A model generated the notes under the pieces. The model was not told the DNA's origin. It was given only the letters and a program-made list of their open reading frames with translations, and searched no databases. From assembly GCF_902825235.1 (NCBI RefSeq), contig NZ_CADEAJ010000002.1, forward strand, positions 124,001 through 188,000: a DNA stretch of 64,000 nt. Direction: 5' to 3'. A program made the position numbers and the translations under genes. Positions 35,022 through 45,655 of this stretch are shown here, one piece after another. Numbering within the stretch: position 1 is the first letter of the stretch; the number at the start of each line of letters is the position of its first letter. The DNA is from Bartonella vinsonii subsp. vinsonii. Lineage in GTDB: Bacteria > Pseudomonadota > Alphaproteobacteria > Rhizobiales > Rhizobiaceae.

Positions 35022-35540
35022 TTACGTAAGATTTGTCGTGTAAAGCGGTGAAGCTGCTAAAAACAGTTCGGTTAGCAACAATGGTTTGTTTGTTAATCGC
35101 AAACGGGAACGGCGCGCCCACAGTGTATCTTGTTGGCCAATATGAATGTAATCGCGGGTTAATTTGCCACTATTAAATAGATAGTGTCCCAATGGTATAG
35201 TGCCCAAATGCATGAGTGCTTGATTATGTCCCAAGAGAGTTTCTTGCGGGATTACAGTGCGTCCAAGAAGCCAAGGTTGATTGTCTCCCATCAGTATGAC
35301 TTCGCGTAACCAGTAACGTGAACTAACAGGGAGATGTTCAGCTTCTTCTTTTAGTTTATCCCGCGTAATGAAACATTCTCGTTGTGGCTCGACATGTATG
35401 CAGGTACAATATTTTTTCAATCGGAGCGTCATAGAGTTTTCTTCCATGAGCCAATCACGAACGTTCTCTGGTATTGAGGAGTCTTGATTAGATAGCCATT
35501 TGAGAGGGGGCAAGATGGAGTCTTTTGATTTAGAAGTCAT
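35022..35540 (-). CDS. ubiC: Chorismate lyase (UbiC family)
   Basis: Converts chorismate to 4-hydroxybenzoate and pyruvate, the first step of ubiquinone synthesis. The 172 residues show the family pattern: an arginine in [34 protein letters not shown], and the C-terminal RRSRL and [14 protein letters not shown] (catalytic Glu region). Monocistronic and leftward, flanked by long spacers. Confidence 0.88.
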   Translation of the reverse strand: MTSKSKDSILPPLKWLSNQDSSIPENVRDWLMEENSMTLRLKKYCTCIHVEPQRECFITRDKLKEEAEHLPVSSRYWLREVILMGDNQPWLLGRTVIPQETLLGHNQALMHLGTIPLGHYLFNSGKLTRDYIHIGQQDTLWARRSRLRLTNKPLLLTELFLAASPLYTTNLT

Positions 35541-36487
35541 TTCACTCCATATCTAAAACCATATTCCGTACGCCATGTTAGGTGATAAAAACAGATACTT
35601 TCATTATAATATAGAAATGCAAAGGCAGCAAGATTTTAAATAAAAAGATATAAAGGGAAAATGGTATGAGAACTCTTTAAAAGAGGAGATGTGAAAATTA
35701 TATGATGGGTCGTATTTTCATGAGAAAAGGTAAAATATAAAGTATTACGATTTGTCTAAAGCTTTTTCACACAATGCACTGTGGAATTTTCTTAATAGCA
35801 ACAGGGGATTGGGAAAAACATTTTAGGGACTTAAAATTCGTTTGTAATGCATATAAAAAAGAGATGCAGAATTCATTTACGTTAGAAAATCAATGAAATA
35901 TTAAGAGTAAAAAGTATTTTGTTTGCTGCTTTAGAAAATGAAGAAAAAGCCTTCAGATCCTTTGAATCTAGATTTAGAAAGTGACAGAGTTATTTATAAT
36001 CCAAAAACGCTAAATGATTTAGAAAATCTTATCATTGATAAAAAACAGAAATAAGAAAGGTGGTAAGAAAAATGGGGTGGGTGTTATCTTTAGCATCTTG
36101 CTCTTAGCAGGATTTTGAGTACAGGAAGAGTGTTGGAGCAACCAACTATTAAAGTTCTTGAACGCGAATTGTAAAAAATGAAACGAGTATAGTATTGCAA
36201 TAAAATAACAGCATCATCTCTACTCATATAAATGCTTATAGCTATTGATAGGAGGTGGTAAATCGCTAGTCTTTACCATTTCTCATTTAACGACACAATA
36301 ATAGTAGTCCTCAAAATAGTGGTCCCAAGAAGACGAGATGATGCCCAAAAAAGATGGTGATGCGAAAAGATTGCTGCTTAAGCATCTAAGCATCACCCCA
36401 CCAATAGCTATAATTTAAAACTATGGTGGAAATACTTCAATTATTTATTGAGCACCAAACGATGCTTTTAGAAAAATGAACAAATAT
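35541..36487. other. Long degenerate spacer left of glsB-like gene
   Basis: About 950 bases with no intact gene. It contains the small relic described at 35938-36118 and other short broken frames up to 36330, giving the impression of a decayed gene region. Confidence 0.5.
35938..36118 (+). pseudogene. Possible relic of a VirB10-like membrane protein N-terminus
   Basis: A 38-codon frame (MKKKPSDPLNLDLESD, then YNPKTLNDLENLI) ends at TAA 36052. One base later the next frame gives KGGKKNGVGVIFSILLLAGF and stops at 36116-36118. Joined, this is an acidic cytoplasmic head, a lysine/glycine patch and a membrane helix, the layout at the start of VirB10/TrwE-type secretion proteins. No further domain follows. 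The similarity is by layout only. Confidence 0.22.
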
Positions 36488-36739
36488 TTATGGGCGAATT
36501 TTTCTTCCTATCCATATAAGAATGCAGGCTCCTATAAAACCTGAAATAAGATAGCCAAGCCAACCAGCAAAACTCACGCCTAAAAGGCCAAAAACAAAAC
36601 TCGCTAATGCGGCTCCAATAATTCCTAAGATAATGTTTAGAAATACCCCTGTCTGGCTTTTCATAAGATACTGTGCAGCCCAACCTGCAATACCACCGAT
36701 AATAATAGCTGCAATCCAGCCAATGTTTGCGTCTTCCAT
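36488..36739 (-). CDS. GlsB/YeaQ/YmgE-family membrane protein
   Basis: An 83-residue protein made of three hydrophobic helices with the glycine-rich family repeats GWIAAIIIGGIAGWAAQYLM, NIILGIIGAALASFVFGLLG and LISGFIGACILIWIGR. The family (transglycosylase-associated/stress-response) has no firm biochemical role. An AAGGAG ribosome-binding site precedes the ATG. Confidence 0.88.
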   Translation of the reverse strand: MEDANIGWIAAIIIGGIAGWAAQYLMKSQTGVFLNIILGIIGAALASFVFGLLGVSFAGWLGYLISGFIGACILIWIGRKIRP

Positions 36740-37375
36740 TTATATTCTCCTTTGCCTGAATCTAAACTGTTAGTTCTAACTAGGGTAAGCTTTGTAGAGG
36801 TCAAGGCTCTCTTTCCCCAGAGAAAGGATACTGCTGTTGGAAACTTTATTTTTACTTCGCTGTTTTTTCAACTCATGCGAATATCTTATGTGTGCAGTAT
36901 TATATCCATAAAATTACAAATACATATCACTGTCTCAATAATACAAAAGAACATTGAAGTGTGCAACTATTTTATGTAAAAAAATATCTTTAAAAGTACT
37001 TTTATAGTATAGGCTGATAGTACAAAAAGTGTATTTATAATTATATTTTTGATAATTATTATAACAAGCTTTGGAAAAATGAAAATGATATGCCTAAAAT
37101 AATGAAAAAACGGATATCCAAAAAGTTTTTAAAAGCCTGCTAATAGGATATCAATGATGCTTGAAATGATGTTACAAAGTGGTATTGTTTAATTCTTTAC
37201 AAAATCTTGTATAGATAAACATTGCCATTATTGTAATCTGATTGATATTTCTATTTCTCATGGTGTGTTTTTTCCTTGATGTTATGAAAAGGTGCACTTT
37301 TGATAAGAGTATTTGAGTAAGACATTTGAATTTTAAATATCATGATCGATATGGTTCGTTATCTTTTAAATATCC
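36740..37375. other. Spacer between GlsB-like and Na/Pi genes
   Basis: About 640 AT-rich bases. A 75-codon frame at 36752-36979 has no ribosome-binding site and no family pattern. No RNA element recognised. Confidence 0.4.
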
Positions 37376-39073
37376 TCAAAGTGAAGATTTAGCCGTTTGC
37401 TGTTCAGCAGGATTGCGTAAGCGGGAACTTTGGAGAAGTCCCTGTGCTTCTAAGATTGGGTAGATCATTGAGGTTAAAAGGGAATTGATCTGTTTCAAAT
37501 CGCGTACAGTATCAAGATGAAGGCTTGACGACTCTATATTTGTGAGATTACCTTCACGAAGGCGTTTAAAATGCTTCAAACTCATCTCTTTTTCTAAATT
37601 TCGAAGCTGATCTTTTTTCTGCACCAATAAATGTGCGGTGTGTGTATCACGTGAGACAAGAACATTAAATGCGATATGCGCATTGGCTAGAACAATAGCG
37701 TGGAAACGAAGAAGGTCATTCCATCCCTCGCTGCTAAATTGTAATTTTTTTTGTTGTTTCTTTTTAACCAGCATAAGCATATTATGAATGATAATATCTC
37801 CTGCTTGATCCAATTTTATACAAGCACCTAAAAGTTCTTGTGTTTGAAGAGCTTCTTCATCAGACAATTTTTGTCCAGCTAACCGTGCGAGATAAAGTTT
37901 GATTGCTATATGTTTTTTATCCAATATGGTATTCAGCTGGTTGAGTTCACGGATGATGTCGGGATCAGGTTTCTCATAAAGTCCCATGATTTTTTCTAGC
38001 ATAATATCCACAAGGTCACAAATATGGATGACCTCACGCCTGACATTAGAAAGTGCTAAAGTTGGGCGTTCGAGAACGCTATCATCAAGGGCTGTTTGAT
38101 CAGATAAATTAAGAGTTTTATCACTTTGTGTTTTTTTTGTATTTAGCTGAATAATTTTAGTGGTTAGTTTTAAAACCCATTTGGAGAGTGGTATTCCAGC
38201 AAGGAGAATGAAAACATTAAAAATGATATGGGCATTGATAACTTGAGTAGAGGGATCATTACCAAACCATGTAATTGGTGGTTGAAAGGAAAGAAATAAG
38301 ATAAGAACAAGAATTGAACCGGCGCCCCGCATAAGTAAATTCCCCAAGGGAACAAGGCGGGTATTAGGGGAGGTATTGCGTGTTAAAAGCGGTGCTATAA
38401 GAGAAGAACCAAAATTAACGCCAAGAACCATGATAACACAGAGTTGAGCATGGATGAGGTCATAGTTGGCAAAATTGATTAGCAAAATAATTCCAGCAAT
38501 GGATGAATGCAAGAGATAAGTTAATGCGGCTGCCAACAAAAAGGTAGAAACAGGATCGGTTGAAAGATAACGAATGATGCTAGGCAAAATAGCGCTATCA
38601 CGTAAAGGTTTTGTCGCTTCACTTATCATTTGTAAAGATAAAATCAAAAGGCCAATACCAATGACAATACGTCCTATTTGACGCCAGTCCCGTTTTTCAG
38701 TTGTCATGAAAATACAGGTGCCAATTAAAAGACACAGTGGCACAACGATAGTGAGGTCATAGGAGAGAATTTTAACAACGAGTGCCGATCCTAATTCTCC
38801 CCCACGCACAGCCATAAACCCTGCTAATCCAGAGACAAAACCAGATTCGACAAAAGAACCAACAAGGAGCGTTATTGCTGTAGAGCTTTGTAAAATCATT
38901 GCTGTAAAAAGTCCAAAACTTACAGCAAATAATGGTCGGGAAATAACGTGGCGCATTTTGTATTTAAGCCTGTCACCATAGGCACGTTCAACACCTGTAC
39001 GTATCATGCGTGTAGCCCAAAGAAGTAAAGAAATAGCACCTGCAAGATGAAGGAGTACCAGTGAACCATTCAT
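37376..39073 (-). CDS. Na/Pi cotransporter family protein with PhoU-like tail
   Basis: A 565-residue protein. The N-terminal ~310 residues hold about nine membrane helices with the two QSST/ QS-like repeats of the NptA/SLC34 family (MILQSSTAITLLVGSF and YLLHSSIAGIILLI). The C-terminal ~230 residues are a helical PhoU-like domain (RREVIHICDLVDIMLEKI onward). Imports phosphate with sodium, or regulates phosphate, in relatives. It is 70 bases from the MscS gene on the same strand, so possibly cotranscribed. Confidence 0.88.
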   Translation of the reverse strand: MNGSLVLLHLAGAISLLLWATRMIRTGVERAYGDRLKYKMRHVISRPLFAVSFGLFTAMILQSSTAITLLVGSFVESGFVSGLAGFMAVRGGELGSALVVKILSYDLTIVVPLCLLIGTCIFMTTEKRDWRQIGRIVIGIGLLILSLQMISEATKPLRDSAILPSIIRYLSTDPVSTFLLAAALTYLLHSSIAGIILLINFANYDLIHAQLCVIMVLGVNFGSSLIAPLLTRNTSPNTRLVPLGNLLMRGAGSILVLILFLSFQPPITWFGNDPSTQVINAHIIFNVFILLAGIPLSKWVLKLTTKIIQLNTKKTQSDKTLNLSDQTALDDSVLERPTLALSNVRREVIHICDLVDIMLEKIMGLYEKPDPDIIRELNQLNTILDKKHIAIKLYLARLAGQKLSDEEALQTQELLGACIKLDQAGDIIIHNMLMLVKKKQQKKLQFSSEGWNDLLRFHAIVLANAHIAFNVLVSRDTHTAHLLVQKKDQLRNLEKEMSLKHFKRLREGNLTNIESSSLHLDTVRDLKQINSLLTSMIYPILEAQGLLQSSRLRNPAEQQTAKSSL

Positions 39074-39143
39074 GATACTTTTTCTTTCTTTGTTGTTATA
39101 AATAGGGTTGATCTAAAAAATTGATGAATTGAAGTTTATCATT

Positions 39144-40361
39144 TTACTTTTCTTTCGCTTCTAAGACATGACGAAAATCATAACCACTTGGATTTTGAAA
39201 AATTTTTAGACCAAAACTAGGAAGAATGGAATAAAGGTGGTCAAAAATATCAGCTTGAATTTGTTCATATTCTAGCCAAGCAGTTGTATTGGTAAAGCAA
39301 TAGATTTCCAAGGGTAAGCCATTTGGTGTAGGGGGGAGTTGTCGTGCCATTAGGGTCATGTTTTGTTCGATGTTTAAATGCTTTTTTAGATATGCAAAAA
39401 CATAAGCACGGAAAGTTCCAATATTGGTTAAACGGCGCCTATTGGCTAAGACGTCGTGATTTTTATCTAATTGTGTGTTCCATTCATTGATTTCTGGTAT
39501 TTTTTGTATGAAATAGTTTTCTAATAGATTAAAGCGGGAAAGATATTTTTGTTCTTCTTCTGTATGGAAACGGATGCTTGATTGGTCAATAAAGAGGGAA
39601 CGTTTAATGCGTCTTCCTCCTGCTTCTTCCATTCCACGCCAATTCTTAAAAGGGTCAGTCACTAATTTACGGATAGGCACGGTCGTAATTGTTTTATCAA
39701 AATTTTGAACTTTAACGGTATGGAGTGCAATTTCAGTGACATCTCCATCTACATCGAGACTGGGGATTTGAATCCAATCACCGACACGTACCATATCGGT
39801 AGATGAAATTTGGATTCCTGCAATGAGAGAAAGCAGTGTATCTTGGAAAATCAGCATGAGAACAGCAGCCATTGCACCAAGACTGGATAAAAGAATAAGA
39901 GGTGATCGGTCAATTAATGTGGCTACCATGAGAATCGCAGCCACAGTAAAAAGCGCAATTTTGGCGATTTGAATGTAGCCTTTTATTGGTTTTAACCGCG
40001 CTGTTGGCTGTTGTTCATAGAGGATATTAATAACATTAAGGAGAGAAGAAATTGCGAGGACAGCAAAAAGAATAATGAAGGCATTAGCAACATTTTCTAT
40101 AGTGGTGCTAAATGTATCAGGGAGTGTCGGAATAAAATTAATACCGATTGAGAGAATAAAGGCTGCAACAATGTTTGCTATGTATCCAATGGCGTATTCA
40201 ATATCAACACTGGTATTTGTAGGAAGAAAAGAAGAAAGCCGTTTTGCTCCATGAGAGAGGAGGTTTCGTGCTAAAAAATTGACTAAAAGTGCAATAATGA
40301 TAAGAATAATAAGCCAAACAATAGATTCTAGCAAAGGATATTGAATAAGAAATTTGATCAC
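39144..40361 (-). CDS. MscS-family mechanosensitive channel (YbdG-like)
   Basis: A 405-residue protein with four to five N-terminal membrane helices. A pore-lining helix region and beta domain follow (GAMAAVLMLIFQDTLLSLIA, then VRVGDWIQIPSLDVDGDVTE). The long C-terminal domain resembles the E. coli YbdG group (RRLTNIGTFRAYVFAYLKKH). It probably releases ions under hypo-osmotic stress. Intact; start ATG 40361 follows a GAGTGA-type site. Confidence 0.87.
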   Translation of the reverse strand: MIKFLIQYPLLESIVWLIILIIIALLVNFLARNLLSHGAKRLSSFLPTNTSVDIEYAIGYIANIVAAFILSIGINFIPTLPDTFSTTIENVANAFIILFAVLAISSLLNVINILYEQQPTARLKPIKGYIQIAKIALFTVAAILMVATLIDRSPLILLSSLGAMAAVLMLIFQDTLLSLIAGIQISSTDMVRVGDWIQIPSLDVDGDVTEIALHTVKVQNFDKTITTVPIRKLVTDPFKNWRGMEEAGGRRIKRSLFIDQSSIRFHTEEEQKYLSRFNLLENYFIQKIPEINEWNTQLDKNHDVLANRRRLTNIGTFRAYVFAYLKKHLNIEQNMTLMARQLPPTPNGLPLEIYCFTNTTAWLEYEQIQADIFDHLYSILPSFGLKIFQNPSGYDFRHVLEAKEK

Positions 40362-40496
40362 TTTTTCACTCTCCGTTTCTGAAAAATATGTGATTGAACT
40401 TTTAATTTTTTTAAAACCGCTTAAGAGGAAGTATTAGAATTATGCTTCAAAGTCGTTAAATATGCAAAAAAGAATTTTAAAACTCTGTGAGAGATA

Positions 40497-42434
40497 ATGC
40501 GCTTTCCGCCTGATTTCCTGGATGATCTTCGCACCAAATTACCAATTTCAACGGTTATTGGTCAAAGGGTGGTATTCGATCCCCAAAAAAGCAAGTCTTC
40601 GCGAGGAGATTTTTGGTGTTGTTGCCCATTTCATGGTGAGAAAACCCCAAGTTTTCATTGTGATGATCGTAAAGGTCGCTATTATTGTTTTGGCTGTGGG
40701 GTGAGTGGTGATATTTTTACTTTTCTTTGTGAGCTTGATGGATTGCACTTTTCAGAAAGTGTAGAGCGTTTGGCTGATCTTGCAGGGATAAAATTACCTC
40801 TTTTTGATCCACAAAGTCATAAACGTCAGATGGAAAAGGCTGATCTTTATGATGTTATGAGAATGGCCACGGATTTTTTTCAACAGAGTTTACACGATAA
40901 AGGTGGTGTGCAGGCGCGTCGTTATCTTGATGCACGTGGTGTGACGCTAGAGCTTGCAAAGCGTTTTCGAATTGGCTTTGCTCCAATGAGACGTACAGCT
41001 TTGAGAGAAGCTTTAAGTGCACGTGGTATTTCAATGAAACAAATGGAAGATTGTGGACTTCTCAAACTGGGTGAGGATGAAACGGTTTCCTATGATCGTT
41101 TTAGAAATCGTATTATGTTTCCGATTGAAGATTTACGCGGACGCGTGGTAGCTTTTGGAGGGCGTGCGTTAGAGAAAGATACACCTGTAAAATATCTCAA
41201 TAGTCCTGAAACAGTGTTGTTTCATAAAGGAAGTATACTTTATAATGCAGCTACTGCTCGCAAAAATAGCCGTTTGATTGGTGATGAAAAAAATCATTCA
41301 CTCTTAGTTGTTGAAGGTTATATGGATGTGATTGCGTTGACTAAAGCTGGCTTTGAGGGAGTGGTAGCCCCTTTGGGGACAGCATTAACGGAGGCGCAAA
41401 TTGGGCTTTTATGGCAAATGGGGACTGATCCCATTTTATGTTTTGATGGAGATGATGCTGGTTTAAAAGCTGCTTTTCGTGTTGCTGATCGTGTGCTTCC
41501 TCTTTTAAAGGCTGGGGTTTCTGTGCGCTTTGTTTTGTTGCCACAAGGTAAAGATCCAGATGAAATTATTTCTGCTGGTGGTGCACAACTTTTTTCTTCT
41601 TTTTTGCAAAAAGCAATTCCGTTGATTGAGCTTTTGTGGTGGCGTGCTGCTTACGGAAAGAATTTTGAAACCCCAGAAGCACGAGCGGCACTAGAAAAAC
41701 AACTGAAACAGCAAATTTTTACTATTAAAGATGAAGATATACGCCGCTATTATTTGCAGGATATAAAAAAACGGCTTTTTGATTTGTTTCGTCCTTCTTT
41801 TTCGAAAAAAAAAGGTGCAGGGAGACACCATCAGTTCTCCCAAAATAAGATATTTAAGGATCAATCTTTTTCTGTTTTGGCAAACTCTGATATAGTGCGC
41901 AATTCTTCGCAATCTATTCCTCTGCGTGAAGCAGTTATTTTATTGATTTTAGCTTACTATCCTGAGTTATGGTATGAAAATTTTGAAGTTCTTGCTGAGT
42001 TGGAGTTAAAAAATACACAATTAGTATGCTTTCATCAATCCATGTTAGAAATTCTTGGAAATCAACAGCTTCATGATAAAGAGACAATGGTTGCGCTCTT
42101 AGAAGAAAAAGGGCAAAAAGCTCTGTTAGAGCGTATGAAACATCTTGTACAACATGTTGGTATGCGTACTGTCTTTATCGGAGCTCCTATAGAAGATGCT
42201 CGTGCTATATTAAAACAGGCCATCTACTTGCATCTTCAAGAACACCACCTACATAAGAGATTACAAGATATTGAAGAGCAACTCGTAGAAAATCCTAAGA
42301 GTGAGGTTTTTGATCTGCTTCGTGAGATACAAAGTGAGCTGCAACAGATGCAAGCAACAGAAGCATTAATTAAAGGGTTTGGAAGTTGGTTGGATGAAAA
42401 AAGAGACGGGAATAATCAAGAGACGATAAAATGA
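40497..42434 (+). CDS. dnaG: DNA primase
   Basis: Makes RNA primers at the replication fork. It has 645 residues: the CHC2 zinc finger (CCPFHGEKTPSFHCDD and YYCFGCGVSG, residues ~40-70), the RNA-polymerase-like core, the TOPRIM motif LLVVEGYMDVIAL near residue 265 with DGDDAG, and a C-terminal helicase-binding region that is more variable. A GAGAGAT site precedes ATG 40497. rpoD follows at ~350 bases, the common macromolecular-synthesis arrangement. Confidence 0.95.
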   Translation: MRFPPDFLDDLRTKLPISTVIGQRVVFDPQKSKSSRGDFWCCCPFHGEKTPSFHCDDRKGRYYCFGCGVSGDIFTFLCELDGLHFSESVERLADLAGIKLPLFDPQSHKRQMEKADLYDVMRMATDFFQQSLHDKGGVQARRYLDARGVTLELAKRFRIGFAPMRRTALREALSARGISMKQMEDCGLLKLGEDETVSYDRFRNRIMFPIEDLRGRVVAFGGRALEKDTPVKYLNSPETVLFHKGSILYNAATARKNSRLIGDEKNHSLLVVEGYMDVIALTKAGFEGVVAPLGTALTEAQIGLLWQMGTDPILCFDGDDAGLKAAFRVADRVLPLLKAGVSVRFVLLPQGKDPDEIISAGGAQLFSSFLQKAIPLIELLWWRAAYGKNFETPEARAALEKQLKQQIFTIKDEDIRRYYLQDIKKRLFDLFRPSFSKKKGAGRHHQFSQNKIFKDQSFSVLANSDIVRNSSQSIPLREAVILLILAYYPELWYENFEVLAELELKNTQLVCFHQSMLEILGNQQLHDKETMVALLEEKGQKALLERMKHLVQHVGMRTVFIGAPIEDARAILKQAIYLHLQEHHLHKRLQDIEEQLVENPKSEVFDLLREIQSELQQMQATEALIKGFGSWLDEKRDGNNQETIK

Positions 42435-42455
42435 TTCGCTTTTTTGATGCGAATC
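42433..42455 (+). terminator. Hairpin between dnaG and rpoD
   Basis: Stem GATTCGC with loop TTTTTTGAT and GCGAATC overlaps the dnaG stop. There is no T-run after the stem, so it may be an attenuator or RNA-processing hairpin rather than a terminator. Confidence 0.4.
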
Positions 42456-42783
42456 TGTCACCTAAGGCTTAAGATGAGGAAGTTTATGTAGAGCGACATT
42501 TTTGTAAAGAATGACGACGGAATTTTAGGAAAAGCGGGAAATTGGTTCTTACTATATGCTACTATATGCTGCAGAGATTATCTCAGAAAAGCTGAGAGGT
42601 GTCGGGGAGACTTCTGGAGTTTTCCCGCGTTTTTGTGTGAATGAAGCGCGTATACAAAATGTATTCTTTCCAATAGTAATCTCCTTTAAGAGGAAGTATA
42701 TATAAGAAACTGTTGATACGTTAGGTGAGAACGCAAAAAGCTGGTCACGTGGAAGCTGTGGAGTGATCAAGTGGAGTTACGGT
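42456..42783. other. Leader region of rpoD
   Basis: About 330 bases. It includes the direct repeat TACTATATGC twice (about 42550-42570) and a small hairpin TCTCAG-AAAAG-CTGAGA (near 42582-42598). It probably contains an rpoD promoter; no element could be named. Confidence 0.45.
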
Positions 42784-44796
42784 ATGGCAACAAAGGTTAA
42801 ACAGAAAGATAATGTGGAAGTAATAAGCCAAGCGAGTTTGGATAGCCCTCTTCTTGATTTTTCTGATGATGCCATCAAGAAAATGGTTAAACTTGCCAAA
42901 AAAAATGGTTATGTGACGATGGATGAATTGAATGCAGTTCTTCCTTCTGAAGAGGTTACCTCCGAACAAATTGAAGATATCTTGGCGATGTTTTCCGAGA
43001 TGGGTATTAATGTTGTGGACGATGAGGATGAGGTCGATTCTGAACACGACGAGGAAGAAATTACGGTGGAGGGAGGAGATTTAGTAGAGGCCTCCAGCCA
43101 TGCGATTGCAACGACAACCAATAAGCGTGAAGTAACAGATCGTACGGATGATCCCGTGCGTATGTATTTGCGTGAGATGGGAGCTGTTGAGCTGCTTTCA
43201 CGGGAAGGCGAGATTGCTATTGCTAAGCGTATTGAAGCAGGGCGTGAGACAATGATTGCTGGTCTTTGTGAGAGTCCTTTGACTTTTCAAGCCCTCATTA
43301 TTTGGCGTGAGGAACTGAAAGAGCAGCGTATTCTTCTTCGTGAAATTATTGATCTTGAAATGACTTATGCTGGTCCAGAGGCGAAGCAGGCTCCTATTGT
43401 TGAACGAAGTGAAGTTGATAAGATAAGAGAGGAAAAGACCTCTTCTGCTATGCGTAATATGGAGGGGATTGCGGGAGAGAGGGGTGTTGAGGATGATGAA
43501 GAAGATGATGACGAAGTTAACTTGTCGCTTGCTGCAATGGAAAATGAACTTTGTCCTCAAGTCATGGAAACATTGGATTTTATTGCGCAAACCTATGTAA
43601 AATTACGGAAATTACAAGATCAACACGTTGAAAGCAGTTTGGCAGAGCGTAAAGAGGGCGCTCTTTCACCTTCTCAGAAGAAAAAATATATTCAATTAAA
43701 GGGTGAGTTGATTCAAGCAGTAAAATCCCTTTCTTTGAACCAAAATCGTATCGAATCTTTGGTTGAACAGCTTTATGACATCAATAAGAGACTGATTCAT
43801 AATGAGGGTAAGCTGAAACGGATTGCCAATAGTTATGGCGTTGGTCATGAGGATTTTTTAAAAGAATATCAAGGGCGTGAGTTGGATGCTGATTGGATAA
43901 ATTATATTGCGACTTTGCCAGGATCTGGTTGGAAAGAATTTTCTAGGCGTGAAGCGAAAGAAATTCAAAGACTGCGTAGCGAAATACAAAATCTTGCACA
44001 AGAAACAGCTATTTCGATTGGCGAATTTCGTCGTATTGTTACCCAAGTACAGAAAGGTGAACGCGAATCAACAATTGCTAAAAAAGAAATGGTAGAGGCT
44101 AATCTCCGTCTTGTGATTTCAATTGCAAAAAAATATACCAATCGTGGTTTGCAGTTTCTTGATCTTATCCAAGAAGGCAATATCGGTTTGATGAAAGCTG
44201 TCGATAAGTTTGAATATCGGCGTGGGTACAAGTTTTCAACTTATGCAACGTGGTGGATTCGTCAGGCAATTACCCGTTCAATTGCTGATCAGGCGCGCAC
44301 TATTCGTATCCCTGTTCATATGATTGAAACAATTAATAAAATTGTTCGTACCTCGCGTCAGATTCTCCATGAAATTGGACGTGAGCCCACACCAGAAGAA
44401 CTGTCGAGCAAACTTTCTATGCCATTGGAAAAAGTGCGAAAAGTTCTTAAAATTGCAAAAGAACCTATTTCACTTGAAACACCTGTTGGTGATGAAGATG
44501 ATTCTCATTTGGGTGATTTTATTGAGGATAGAAATGCATTATTGCCGATTGATGCAGCTATTCAGGCTAATCTGCGAGATACAACAACGCGCGTTCTTGC
44601 TTCATTAACACCTCGTGAAGAGCGCGTTTTGCGAATGCGTTTTGGTATAGGAATGAATACTGATCATACGTTGGAAGAAGTTGGTCAACAATTTTCAGTG
44701 ACAAGGGAGCGTATTCGTCAGATTGAAGCAAAGGCTCTTCGTAAATTAAAGCATCCTAGCCGTTCACGTAAATTGCGTAGTTTCCTCGATTCTTAA
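42784..44796 (+). CDS. rpoD: RNA polymerase sigma factor RpoD (sigma-70)
   Basis: Primary sigma factor. About 670 residues: region 1.1 ([19 protein letters not shown]), an acidic linker, region 1.2 ([11 protein letters not shown]), non-conserved insert, region 2 ([18 protein letters not shown], then [10 protein letters not shown]), region 3 and region 4 ([18 protein letters not shown]). The frame opens at GTG 42763, but ATG 42784 is chosen because GGAG sits 7 bases upstream and the family starts MATKV. Confidence 0.95.
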   Translation: MATKVKQKDNVEVISQASLDSPLLDFSDDAIKKMVKLAKKNGYVTMDELNAVLPSEEVTSEQIEDILAMFSEMGINVVDDEDEVDSEHDEEEITVEGGDLVEASSHAIATTTNKREVTDRTDDPVRMYLREMGAVELLSREGEIAIAKRIEAGRETMIAGLCESPLTFQALIIWREELKEQRILLREIIDLEMTYAGPEAKQAPIVERSEVDKIREEKTSSAMRNMEGIAGERGVEDDEEDDDEVNLSLAAMENELCPQVMETLDFIAQTYVKLRKLQDQHVESSLAERKEGALSPSQKKKYIQLKGELIQAVKSLSLNQNRIESLVEQLYDINKRLIHNEGKLKRIANSYGVGHEDFLKEYQGRELDADWINYIATLPGSGWKEFSRREAKEIQRLRSEIQNLAQETAISIGEFRRIVTQVQKGERESTIAKKEMVEANLRLVISIAKKYTNRGLQFLDLIQEGNIGLMKAVDKFEYRRGYKFSTYATWWIRQAITRSIADQARTIRIPVHMIETINKIVRTSRQILHEIGREPTPEELSSKLSMPLEKVRKVLKIAKEPISLETPVGDEDDSHLGDFIEDRNALLPIDAAIQANLRDTTTRVLASLTPREERVLRMRFGIGMNTDHTLEEVGQQFSVTRERIRQIEAKALRKLKHPSRSRKLRSFLDS

Positions 44797-45154
44797 GAAG
44801 AGGGGGCATTTTCAAAGATGTATCTTTTCGTGATGAATATAAATGAAACGCATATTGTATAGTTGTCCGGTTTTTTTAGAAAGGTGAAAATTAGTTGCTG
44901 AGCAATCTATAAAAAATTCTCAGTGTTCAATATTTCTTTGGGCTTTGATATTTGTGCCGTAATCTATAAAAACAACAGATACGTGGTGTGGGGTTATAGA
45001 GTAATTTCTCAAAGGAATGAACAGTATTTTTGTATATTTCTGCGTGTAGCCAATAAGTTTTTTTAAGGAAAAATTGATGAAATTATAGGGATTCAATTTT
45101 ATTTCTTTTACTTTTGATAGATTTTTTTCTTTCAAAAAGATATGACCGATTTAT
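44797..45154. other. Spacer after rpoD
   Basis: 358 bases without a recognised gene, hairpin terminator or repeat. Confidence 0.4.
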
Positions 45155-45616
45155 ATGAGTAAAAAAACTCCCTTTTGGAAAGTAAAAAAATTAGAAGAAA
45201 TTTCCATTTCTGAGTGGGAAAGTCTCTGCGATGGCTGTGGGCGTTGTTGTTTACACAAAGTAGAAGATGATGATACTGGAGATATCTATGCAACCAGTGT
45301 CGCTTGTCGTCTTTTAGATGGGGAGACTTGTCGGTGCCGAAACTATGTTCACCGTAAATCAATCGTTCCAGATTGTATATCGTTAGATGTTGCAACGGTT
45401 AAAACAGCACGTTGGCTTCCAAAAAGTTGTGCGTATCGCCTGATTAATGAAGGAAAAGATCTTCAATGGTGGCATCCATTGGTGTCAGGAAATTGGCAGA
45501 CAGTACATCAAACACGGTTTTCTGCACGTGGACAAATAAAAACCTTCGACGATGAATTATCATCTGAAGAAGATTATCTTCACCATATCACTGGTCTTCT
45601 TTGTGAAGGCGAGTGA
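45155..45616 (+). CDS. YcgN-family cysteine-cluster protein
   Basis: A 153-residue protein with the family cysteine cluster: WESLCDGCGRCCLHK near residues 22-36, then CRLLDGETCRCRNY and IVPDC (residues ~50-72), resembling a metal or Fe-S binding CxxCxxCC site. The C-terminal half has CAYRLINEGKDLQWWHPLVS. The family (UPF0260/YcgN) has no settled function. Monocistronic. Confidence 0.88.
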   Translation: MSKKTPFWKVKKLEEISISEWESLCDGCGRCCLHKVEDDDTGDIYATSVACRLLDGETCRCRNYVHRKSIVPDCISLDVATVKTARWLPKSCAYRLINEGKDLQWWHPLVSGNWQTVHQTRFSARGQIKTFDDELSSEEDYLHHITGLLCEGE

Positions 45617-45655
45617 TATGATTGTTTCATGCAATAGTCTATGCCATTTTATGAT

